Assembly (NCBI GenBank): GCA_001603615.1
Contig: LUZL01000035.1
Location: 1-20,490, forward strand
DNA from: Bacteroidales bacterium Bact_20
GTDB lineage: Bacteria; Bacteroidota; Bacteroidia; Bacteroidales; DTU049
Length of the DNA: 20,490 nucleotides
Direction of reading: 5' to 3'
Every line of letters starts with the position of its first letter. Position 1 is the first letter of the stretch. The position numbers and the translations under genes were made by a program. This document shows positions 11,019 through 16,171 of this stretch, piece after piece. The notes beneath the pieces are model-generated. The model saw only the letters and a program-made list of their open reading frames with translations. It was not told where the DNA came from and ran no database searches.

Positions 11019-11874
11019 TTGTTATTAACGTATATGCATTTTTAATAAGATGAGAAATTTCACTACTCGGGTTCAGTTCTATGATACTTTTACAATGTAC
11101 CATCGCTTCAACAACTTTTGCATCGAATGGGATTTTGGCAGCAACTTTTATGTTGATACTGCTGCAGTATTTTTCAATCTGATACGCCTTTTCAACATTA
11201 AGGTCGTATTTGTTGATGATTACCCATGTTTTAAGATTAAATTTTGAAGTGATTTCAATAGTTCTTTTTAAATCGTGTAACCCCGAAATGGTAGGTTCTG
11301 TAATAATCACGACATGATTCACTCCTGTGATGGTTGATATAACAGGACAACCAATACCGGGAGGCCCATCAATAATAATGGTATTAAGATTATTTTCTTT
11401 AGAAACTTTCTTTGCTTTATCTCTTATGATGTTGACTAATTTTCCTGAATTTTCTTCACCGGGAGCCAAGCGTCCATATACCATTTTTCCGTTTCGAAAA
11501 GTCCCGGAGTACATGCGGCTCTTATCACTATCAACCATAGTAATGGCTTTTGTCGGACAAATGCGGGAACATAGTTTACAGCCATCGCAAGATATTTCTG
11601 AAATCTCCACTTTGTTATTTATAAACGAAATTGCATTAAAACGACAATAATCAACACACAAACCACAATTCGTACAGAGAGAATAATAAATTACCGCTTT
11701 TTGACTGCCAATATAAACCTGTTCTTCTTCGTGAGTTGGATTAAAAAGAATGTACATATTAGCTGCATCAACATCACAATCTGCCAACACTACTTTTTCA
11801 GACAGAGTAGCAAATGCAGCGCTGATACTACTCTTACCCGTTCCACCTTTACCGCTAATTACTGCTATTTCCAT
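11011..11874 (-). CDS. MinD-type ATPase with inserted ferredoxin domain (second of pair)
   Basis: 287 residues from the ATG at 11874. Deviant Walker A GKGGTGKSS (8-16), switch motifs VDAANM and IIIDGPPGIGCPV, and an inserted two-cluster ferredoxin domain at about 65-112 with intact CxxCxxCxxxC sets: Cys67, 70, 73, 77 and Cys96, 99, 102, 106. This is the COG1149 MinD-superfamily architecture. Members act as nucleotide-driven carriers or loaders, and paired copies occur in the ORP complex genes of Desulfovibrio. It overlaps the end of the first ATPase gene by 20 nt and cobO by 8 nt, so a stoichiometric pair is likely. The frame could begin at a TTG at 11883 but the ATG fits the start of the P-loop strand. 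Redox control of ATPase activity by the clusters is inference. Confidence 0.9.
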   Translation of the reverse strand: MEIAVISGKGGTGKSSISAAFATLSEKVVLADCDVDAANMYILFNPTHEEEQVYIGSQKAVIYYSLCTNCGLCVDYCRFNAISFINNKVEISEISCDGCKLCSRICPTKAITMVDSDKSRMYSGTFRNGKMVYGRLAPGEENSGKLVNIIRDKAKKVSKENNLNTIIIDGPPGIGCPVISTITGVNHVVIITEPTISGLHDLKRTIEITSKFNLKTWVIINKYDLNVEKAYQIEKYCSSINIKVAAKIPFDAKVVEAMVHCKSIIELNPSSEISHLIKNAYTLITNG

Positions 11875-12739
11875 ATTTTTCAACTATTAGATTAAACATT
11901 GATATAAATTGTGCTTTCAATTCGGGCTGGAATTCACTTAACAATTCTCCTTTTGAATAATGCGAAGCAATTGTTTTATCAAAAGGAATTTCCATCAAAA
12001 GTGGTATATTTTCTTGATTCAAATATTCATAAACTGTATTATCACCCAAACCGGCACGATTAATAATTACTCCATAAGTTTTATTCATAGTTTTTAAAGT
12101 TTCTACTGATTGTTTTAAATCGCTCAATCCAAAAGGAGTTGGTTCGGTAATCAATATAACATAATCGGCTCTGACAACTGTATGAATAAACGGACATGAT
12201 GTACCTGGTGGCGAATCTAAAATAATAATTCCATCATTACCCGCCTCCTTAATGGCTGCTTTTATAACAAATACCGGCGAAAACACACCTATCTTCATTC
12301 TTGCTTCAATAATAGATGTGTGTTCTGTTATTAAAAAACGAGTTACTGTTCCCAATGAAACATCTTTTTCGCTGATTGCATTAAATTTGCATACTACTGT
12401 GCATGCTCCGCAACCGTGACATAAATCTTCAATCACTTTAATTATTTTTGCCGGAGGTAAAATAAAAATTGCGTTGTAATTGCAGTAATCATAGCATTTT
12501 CCACAGAAAGTGCATTTGTTATCATCTATAACAGGTACTTTTTGGGTTACTTCAAAAGATTTTCTTTTTTCTCCGTTAAAGAACATCAAATCGTTAGGTT
12601 CTTCGGCGTCGCAATCAACCAATGTAGCATTGATATTCTGTTGTTGAAGCACATAAAACAGATTGGTGGAAATTAAAGTTTTCCCAGTTCCTCCTTTGCC
12701 GCTGGCTATAGCTATTTTTATTTTAGCAGATTTAATCAT
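11855..12739 (-). CDS. MinD-type ATPase with inserted ferredoxin domain (first of pair)
   Basis: 294 residues. Deviant Walker A SGKGGTGKT (13-21), a VDCDAEEPND switch region (41-50), LDSPPGTSCPF later, and a two-[4Fe-4S] insert with full ligand sets Cys76, 79, 82, 86 and Cys107, 110, 113, 117. It is a divergent paralogue of the next gene: both have the same domain order but differ in the spacer between the cluster motifs and in the segment after the ferredoxin. Two such paralogues side by side are the hallmark of ORP-type gene sets in anaerobes. It begins a second block of the cluster, after a strong hairpin, with a TAnnTTTG-like box (12748-12755) 8 nt before its ATG. The partner cargo is probably a metal cofactor or a NifX-domain protein (inference). 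Confidence 0.9.
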   Translation of the reverse strand: MIKSAKIKIAIASGKGGTGKTLISTNLFYVLQQQNINATLVDCDAEEPNDLMFFNGEKRKSFEVTQKVPVIDDNKCTFCGKCYDYCNYNAIFILPPAKIIKVIEDLCHGCGACTVVCKFNAISEKDVSLGTVTRFLITEHTSIIEARMKIGVFSPVFVIKAAIKEAGNDGIIILDSPPGTSCPFIHTVVRADYVILITEPTPFGLSDLKQSVETLKTMNKTYGVIINRAGLGDNTVYEYLNQENIPLLMEIPFDKTIASHYSKGELLSEFQPELKAQFISMFNLIVEKYGNSSN

Positions 12740-12747
12740 ATTTCAAT

Positions 12748-12755
12748 CAAATTTA
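12748..12755 (-). promoter_or_regulatory. Candidate internal -7 box before the ATPase pair
   Basis: Minus-strand TAAATTTG (12755 to 12748) matches TAnnTTTG and lies 8 nt before the ATG at 12739, downstream of the hairpin at 12831-12878. No well-spaced -33 TTTG is present, so it is only a candidate. If used, it would let the ATPase/cobO block be expressed separately from the upstream genes. Confidence 0.3.
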
Positions 12756-12830
12756 TACATCTGCAATGGTTGGCGATATAGCTTCTTGCCAAAACTTAAT
12801 TTGCCAGGTTTTAAGTTTATTATGAAGCAA

Positions 12831-12878
12831 AAAATATTTTTGTGGAATTGAATGCGTTCCAATTCCACAAAATATTTT
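12831..12878 (-). terminator. Long hairpin 4 nt after NifX-domain gene stop
   Basis: GTGGAATTG (12842-12850) and CAATTCCAC (12860-12868) form a 9-bp stem with a 9-nt loop. The stem extends by AAAATATTTT-type arms on both sides with one bulged T, giving about 19 pairs. On the minus strand it begins three bases past the TAA (12884-12882) and is followed by a T-rich run, so it can act as an intrinsic terminator or attenuator before the ATPase block. It could equally be a 3'-end stabiliser. Confidence 0.7.
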
Positions 12879-12881
12879 GGA

Positions 12882-13253
12882 TTAATGCTGACATTTTCCG
12901 TGTTCATGATTTTCATCGTGATGGCAATAATTTGCACTAAGATTTAATTTATTACCTAAAAAGTCAGTTACAAGTTCTTTGGCTGTTTTAACTGGTGCAC
13001 CTACAAAAACATCAATGTTTTGCTGGTTAAAAAGCATAATTGCCTGCTGTCCCATGCCTCCGGCAATTACATCAGTAACTCCAAATTGTGCAATCCATTT
13101 TGGATATAAACCCGGCACATGCTCTGGTGGCACAAGTTCTTTAATTTCTGTAATTAAATTATTTTCAACATTCACAATAGCAAATGTTTGACAATGCCCA
13201 AAATGAGCACATAATACTCCGTTTTCTAACGGAATAGCAATAATTTTTTTCAT
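12882..13253 (-). CDS. NifX/NifB-C-terminal-domain protein with His-rich tail
   Basis: 123 residues. The dinitrogenase iron-molybdenum cofactor domain (PF02579 type) spans nearly all of it: MKKIIAIPLENG start, CAHFGHCQTFAI (15-26), PPEHVPGLYPKWIAQFGVTDV, the conserved IAGGMGQQAI (63-72) and VFVGAP (82-87). The C-terminus CHHDENHEHGKCQH (110-123) is rich in His, Cys and acidic residues and probably binds metal. Such proteins bind or carry Fe/Mo-type clusters; the Desulfovibrio orange protein, which holds a Mo-Cu cluster, has the same fold. Its ATG lies 2 nt after the frame-corrected stop of the NifU-like gene, and a strong hairpin follows its own stop. Not evidence of nitrogen fixation, since nitrogenase genes are absent. 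Confidence 0.88.
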   Translation of the reverse strand: MKKIIAIPLENGVLCAHFGHCQTFAIVNVENNLITEIKELVPPEHVPGLYPKWIAQFGVTDVIAGGMGQQAIMLFNQQNIDVFVGAPVKTAKELVTDFLGNKLNLSANYCHHDENHEHGKCQH

Positions 13254-13650
13254 TTTTACTCTTTATTTTTATATTGTTCAATTGTTTTTTTAAAGTTAAA
13301 ACTGCTAACCGTGCACAATGAACTTTTTGTTTTGGCATTGTACCTAGATGGTCGAGCACATTGTTTTCATTCAACTTCTCACAATCAAGCAGTGTTTTTC
13401 CTTTTATCATCTTTGTAAGAGCTGAACCTGATGTGAAAGAACCCGCACAACCTATAGCTTGGAATGTTGCATCAGTTATTACATCCGATGAGATTTTCAA
13501 AAATATTTCCATTGTATCGCCGCAAGAATCCGTAAATATATAGTGGGCATCAGGATTTTCAATAGTACCAACATTAACAAGGTTAATATAGTACTCAACT
13601 GCCCTTTCCGAATATCCCGATGTTTTTAATAATTCGCGAATTGTACTCAT
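13165..13650 (-). CDS. NifU/IscU-like Fe-S scaffold, apparent frameshift near 3' end
   Basis: Fe-S cluster assembly scaffold. From the ATG at 13650, the IscU ligand set is complete: Cys43 and Asp45 in SCGD, Cys68 in GCAG, and Lys109, His111, Cys112 in QKVHC. The frame as read runs to 13165, giving 161 residues and overlapping the next gene by 89 nt with a Cys/Ser-rich tail unlike the family. If one A is added to the A7 tract (13291-13285), the end becomes KKTIEQYKNKE and a TAA at 13258-13256, giving 131 residues, two nt before the next ATG. That C-terminus matches the usual IscU ending (AIEDYKKK-like), so the authentic product is very probably the 131-residue one. Cause: sequencing indel, real mutation, or -1 slippage. 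The longest possible frame starts further upstream, through the hairpin; this is rejected. Confidence 0.85.
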   Translation of the reverse strand: MSTIRELLKTSGYSERAVEYYINLVNVGTIENPDAHYIFTDSCGDTMEIFLKISSDVITDATFQAIGCAGSFTSGSALTKMIKGKTLLDCEKLNENNVLDHLGTMPKQKVHCARLAVLTLKKQLNNIKIKSKNEKNYCYSVRKRSIMCSFWALSNICYCEC

Positions 13651-13677
13651 AACTATAATATTAAACTGTGTTTTAAA

Positions 13678-13713
13678 AATAACGAGAGGATAATAAAAAA
13701 TCCTCTCGTTATT
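13678..13713 (-). terminator. Perfect 14-bp hairpin after the Gly/Arg-rich small gene
   Basis: AATAACGAGAGGAT (13678-13691) and ATCCTCTCGTTATT (13700-13713) are perfect complements with an 8-nt A/T loop. On the minus strand the hairpin starts 4 nt after the TAG at 13720-13718 and is followed by TTTAAAA. It is terminator-like, yet the NifU-like gene starts 27 nt further with no good promoter seen, so partial readthrough or RNA processing is likely. Confidence 0.7.
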
Positions 13714-13717
13714 AGAA

Positions 13718-13951
13718 CTACTGTTCGCTTCTGAAACGATTTTGCCGTCCCATACCACGTCCTCTACCTCTACCAAAACCTCTGCCAAAACCAATTCCCT
13801 GAATATTTTCGGAATTGATTTCGTTTGGATTTTCATCGGTAATTTTAGCAGATTGATTTTTTAGATTTGCACCGAAATTGGTGCAACGTCCCATTCTTCG
13901 GCCTGTCATAAGACCTTGTCCATTGGGACCTGTTTGATCAAAACCTGGCAT
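13718..13951 (-). CDS. Small Gly/Arg-rich protein, DUF5320-like
   Basis: 77 residues. The N-terminus PGFDQTGPNGQG followed by MTGRRMGRC matches the short DUF5320-type proteins (xGxDxTGPxGxGxxTGRxxGxC) that accompany NifX-domain and MinD-type genes in anaerobes; function unknown. The middle is polar and the end is a low-complexity GFGRGFGRGRGRGMGR run (about 55-70), likely disordered and able to bind nucleic acid or acidic partners. One Cys (23). The ATG at 13951 has a full AGGAGG Shine-Dalgarno with a 5-nt spacer (13962-13957), unusual for Bacteroidota and seen for no other gene here, suggesting strong translation or foreign origin. A paralogue lies 27 nt upstream, and a strong hairpin follows the stop. 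Confidence 0.75.
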   Translation of the reverse strand: MPGFDQTGPNGQGLMTGRRMGRCTNFGANLKNQSAKITDENPNEINSENIQGIGFGRGFGRGRGRGMGRQNRFRSEQ

Positions 13952-13956
13952 AATAA

Positions 13957-13962
13957 CCTCCT
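13957..13962 (-). promoter_or_regulatory. Strong Shine-Dalgarno sequence
   Basis: Minus-strand AGGAGG, five bases before the ATG at 13951. All other genes checked in the window have only A/T-rich leaders, which is normal in Bacteroidota, so this canonical site stands out. Confidence 0.75.
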
Positions 13963-13978
13963 TTTTTAATTGTTAATA

Positions 13979-14173
13979 CTATTGTTTACCGCTTTTTAAG
14001 CGTTTACCTTTCACTTTTCCTTTCCCTTTATCTTCTGTAGATTTACGACGTTTCCCCATTCCTTTTCCGAGTTTTTCTAATTTTTCTTTGTCAGAAAGTT
14101 TGCTACATCTTCCTAATTTGCGACCTGTACCACTACCTTGTCCGTCAGGTCCCGTTTTATCAAGTTTTGTCAT
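13979..14173 (-). CDS. Small Lys-rich protein, DUF5320-like paralogue
   Basis: 64 residues. The head (LDKTGPDGQG ... GTGRKLGRCSKL, about 4-26) is the same conserved motif as in the neighbouring 77-residue protein (FDQTGPNGQG ... MTGRRMGRCTNF), so the two are paralogues. Here the tail is Lys-rich (KGKGKVKGKRLKSGK) instead of Gly/Arg-rich. Strongly basic, one Cys, no membrane segment or signal; probably small and partly disordered. It sits 11 nt after the first NifX-domain gene and 27 nt before its paralogue. Family function is unknown. The steady pairing with NifX-domain and MinD-type genes suggests an accessory role in the same complex (inference). Confidence 0.7.
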   Translation of the reverse strand: MTKLDKTGPDGQGSGTGRKLGRCSKLSDKEKLEKLGKGMGKRRKSTEDKGKGKVKGKRLKSGKQ

Positions 14174-14184
14174 ATATTAAATAT

Positions 14185-14502
14185 TTAATGGTTTAACATT
14201 TCAATGATATCTTTAATTTTTTTTTCAGGTTCTTTTAGAACTATCATTTGAATTTTTAAGCTATCTAACAGCGGTTTTATTTTCATTCCGAATTCTCCGG
14301 ACACAATTTTAATTATATTGCGAGAAGCAATTAATTGCACTGATGCAGGGCCAGCACCTTCTTCTGTATCCTTGTTCGGGTTAGGAATAAATTCCATTGC
14401 TTTGCTTTCTGTGTCGTAAACCACAAAGTAAGCACAACGACCAAATCGTTGGTCAATGGTAGATTCTAATGTATTTCCTGTAGCTGTAATGGCAACTTTC
14501 AT
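14185..14502 (-). CDS. NifX/NifB-C-terminal-domain protein (ORP-like)
   Basis: 105 residues, one PF02579-type domain with nothing added. MKVAITATG start, DQRFGRCAYFVVYDT (17-31) with the family RFGRC signature, EGAGPASVQLIASRNI in the middle, and VSGEFGMKIKPLL corresponding to the usual TGxxGPxAxxxL segment. Length and motif set resemble the small orange-protein group of metal-cluster carriers; in other systems this fold holds Fe-Mo-type or Mo-Cu clusters. It is a paralogue of the 123-residue protein but lacks the HFGHC variant and His-rich tail, so the two may bind different metals or act in sequence. It begins 1 nt after the DUF134 gene stop, so expression is coupled to the regulator. Confidence 0.88.
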   Translation of the reverse strand: MKVAITATGNTLESTIDQRFGRCAYFVVYDTESKAMEFIPNPNKDTEEGAGPASVQLIASRNIIKIVSGEFGMKIKPLLDSLKIQMIVLKEPEKKIKDIIEMLNH

Positions 14503-14503
14503 A

Positions 14504-15097
14504 TTATTGATTTTTAAAATTTCTACAATTGGGACTTCCTTTTCTTTTCATAAAACTTTTACAATGTGGACAAATCTGTTTACTACATGGCTGTCCATAT
14601 TTATGTTCTTGTTCAAACCCACAGTTAGGGCATATACACATATCAGAACAAGCCTTATCTGCAACATCTTCATAGGTATTCTCAAGATCAAACTTATAAA
14701 CTTGTTGACTTCCACATAGCGGACAATTATTAACAGGTTTTTCTTTTTCAGGATTATTGAAGTAACAGCCACATTTTTTACAATGATACCAGTCGCTATC
14801 GAAATAAACTTTACCTCCTTCAATAGAAATTTGCCTGCCTTCCACAAACGCTTTAGCAATTTTTTGAAGTGCAGCAGCATAAATCCTTGTAAAAGTGGGC
14901 CTTGAAACACCCATCATAACAGATGCTTGATAATGATTAAGTAAATTATAATCGATTAGACGTAGAGCTTCGTATTCCTCGTATAATAAATTAATCGTCT
15001 CCAATTTTTGTTTACCTGCTTCCATACCATATGGCTTAAAGCCCTTAATCATAGGAGGATTAGAAACCTTTCTTATTACTTTTCTTCTTGGAGACAT
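14504..15097 (-). CDS. DUF134-family regulator with C-terminal Cys modules
   Basis: 197 residues. Residues 1-98 are the DUF134 domain: SPRRKVIRK start, NLLYEEYEALRLIDY, and an HTH segment NHYQASVMMGVSRPTFTRI (54-72) of sigma-region-4-like type, followed by VEGRQISIEGG. The C-terminal half has a zinc-ribbon-like set (Cys106, 109, 125, 128) and a second module, Cys154, 156, 159, 171, 176, 179 with His165. That module is shared, residue for residue in spacing, with the 133-residue protein of this cluster. DUF134 proteins are predicted DNA-binding regulators. First gene of the cluster, with a near-consensus promoter (15120-15151) overlapping that of the divergent thioesterase, so autoregulation through metal or redox sensing by the Cys modules is plausible but unproven. 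Confidence 0.85.
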   Translation of the reverse strand: MSPRRKVIRKVSNPPMIKGFKPYGMEAGKQKLETINLLYEEYEALRLIDYNLLNHYQASVMMGVSRPTFTRIYAAALQKIAKAFVEGRQISIEGGKVYFDSDWYHCKKCGCYFNNPEKEKPVNNCPLCGSQQVYKFDLENTYEDVADKACSDMCICPNCGFEQEHKYGQPCSKQICPHCKSFMKRKGSPNCRNFKNQ

Positions 15098-15119
15098 AAT
15101 TATATTAAAAATTTTGATG

Positions 15120-15151
15120 CAAAGATAATGAACTATTGTTCAATTTCCAAA
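15120..15151 (-). promoter_or_regulatory. Promoter of the accessory cluster
   Basis: On the minus strand TTTG (15151-15148) is followed after 20 nt by TATCTTTG (15127-15120), an excellent match to the Bacteroidota primary-sigma consensus TTTG-N19-21-TAnnTTTG. It lies 22 nt before the DUF134 ATG and is the best promoter in the window. Confidence 0.75.
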
Positions 15152-15168
15152 TTTTTTTTCTACATTTG
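15136..15168 (+). promoter_or_regulatory. Divergent promoter of the thioesterase gene
   Basis: TTG (15136-15138) and TACATTTG (15161-15168) are separated by 22 nt, close to consensus, and the -7 box ends 14 nt before the ATG at 15183. It overlaps the minus-strand promoter of the cluster, so one bound regulator could affect both. Confidence 0.6.
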
Positions 15169-15182
15169 CTTAAAAATTTATA

Positions 15183-15569
15183 ATGAATAATTATAAGAAC
15201 TCAGAAACAAGACAGTTTAAAGTTATTTTTCCTAAGACTTTAAATGACCATGAAACCTTATTTGGCGGCATTGCAATGAAATGGATGGATGAAGTTGCAT
15301 ATATTACAGCCATTCGTTTTACAAGAAATAAAATGGTTACGGTATCTGCGGATAAGGTGAATTTCATATTGCCTATTAAATCAGGAACAATTGTTGAAAT
15401 TATAGGCAAAGTAATCAAGGTAAAAAAATTAAAAATAGAAATCATGGTTGAAATATTTGTCGAAGAAATGTTTATTGATAAAAGAGAAAAAGCAGTTGAG
15501 GCAATATTTACTTTTGCAGCAGTTGATGAAGCAAACAAACCTATTCCTTTAAATATAAAAGAATTTTAA
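15183..15569 (+). CDS. Acyl-CoA thioesterase (hotdog fold)
   Basis: 128 residues, a single 4HBT hotdog domain. Signature FPKTLNDHETLFGG followed by AMKWMDEVAYI (15-40): the Asn-rich loop and the Asp36 in WMDE correspond to the catalytic pair of YciA/acyl-CoA hydrolase enzymes. VTVSADKVNFILPIKSGTIVEI (from 52) is the second strand set. Hydrolyses acyl-CoA to free acid and CoA; chain-length preference cannot be read. Divergent from the DUF134 gene with overlapping promoters, so it may be co-regulated with the cluster, though no biochemical link is obvious. Its base composition is like the accessory genes and less AT-extreme than dut or purA. Confidence 0.88.
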   Translation: MNNYKNSETRQFKVIFPKTLNDHETLFGGIAMKWMDEVAYITAIRFTRNKMVTVSADKVNFILPIKSGTIVEIIGKVIKVKKLKIEIMVEIFVEEMFIDKREKAVEAIFTFAAVDEANKPIPLNIKEF

Positions 15570-15649
15570 AGTCCAGATATTTAGAATGGTAGAAAATTGT
15601 AGTTCTTTTGCAAACCGTTGAAAGATGAATTGGTTTGTGTGGACTTGCA

Positions 15650-15955
15650 AATGTGCTACAATGTGTGATAACAAAAAAGGTTTTGCCGAAAAAGTGCGGT
15701 GAAGTAAAAATTTAAACATTAGGGGCGGCAATGAGTGTTAGCAAATTCATTTTCAATCTTTTTTTTATCAAGTTGCAGTAAAATGTCTATCATATAGTTG
15801 TCTTTTTTTTTTTGCTTGTGCATAATGGTTCGAGCATAGCTTTCAGTTACCGATTTCGAAGCACTTTACTGTCAAATTACACAAAAGATTATTTAATACA
15901 AAAACGCTAAAACCCACACTATCTTGGTAATAAAATATATCGCATGTTAGCCGCT
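15650..15955. repeat. Left copy of ~300-bp diverged direct repeat
   Basis: Three blocks occur in the same order and similar spacing as at 19063-19358. Block 1: AATGTGCTACAATGTGTGAT (15650-15669), identical apart from one missing base. Block 2: 15851-15875, 21 of 25 identical, with core ACTGTCAA. Block 3: 15918-15955, 36 of 38 identical, ending in CGCATGTTAGCCGCT. The intervening sequence is more diverged. The copies enclose the TonB receptor and the His-rich gene. Confidence 0.7.
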
Positions 15956-16076
15956 TGGCGTTTTGTCTGTCTTTCATAAAACTAAATACATTGTAAAAGG
16001 TACTATTATTTTTCTGTAAGTCTTGTGTGTCAGCAAAGAATTAGGTTTATTAAATGTCGGTAAAAAAAGTAAGAAA

Positions 16077-16146
16077 ACAGGCTGGCTTTTTGGCGGGTTT
16101 TGGTTTTAGCGTTAGCTTTGAGCGACCCGACAATGTGCCAGCCTGT
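16077..16146 (-). terminator. Large inverted repeat after the TonB receptor gene
   Basis: ACAGGCTGGC (16077-16086) and GCCAGCCTGT (16137-16146) are perfect complements; inside them CGGGT (16094-16098) pairs with ACCCG (16125-16129). It lies 25 nt past the receptor stop on the minus strand. A terminator function is reasonable, but the large inner loop and higher GC content also fit a small repeat element. Confidence 0.5.
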
Positions 16147-16171
16147 GTGAGTTTATAGTATTTCTTAAAAA

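Larger units (their letters stand above)
15570..16171. other. Intergenic region with left repeat copy and hairpin
   Basis: About 600 bp without a supported gene, between the thioesterase (plus) and the TonB receptor end (minus). It contains the left copy of a ~300-bp direct repeat (15650-15955), whose partner is at 19063-19358, and a hairpin (16077-16146) 25 nt beyond the receptor stop. A possible 60-codon minus-strand frame (15731-15549) lies within the repeat and is not supported. Confidence 0.55.

Noticed and set aside
11875..11883. TTG start for the second MinD-type ATPase
   Set aside because: The ATG at 11874 begins directly at the P-loop beta strand, as is usual for the family.
12743..12937. 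64-codon minus-strand frame
   Set aside because: It runs through the terminator hairpin and the end of the NifX-domain gene in another frame; composition is not protein-like.
13651..13836. 62-residue N-terminal extension of the NifU-like protein
   Set aside because: It would read through the perfect hairpin and into the 77-residue gene in another frame. Family homology starts at the ATG at 13650.
8919..15097. Nitrogen fixation (nif) gene cluster
   Set aside because: NifX-fold and NifU-like proteins occur, but NifH, NifD, NifK, NifE, NifN and a NifB radical-SAM domain are all absent from the window. The same folds serve other metal-cofactor systems.
15549..15731. 60-codon minus-strand frame overlapping the thioesterase end
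   Set aside because: No family resemblance, and it overlaps the repeat and the 3' end of a well-supported gene.
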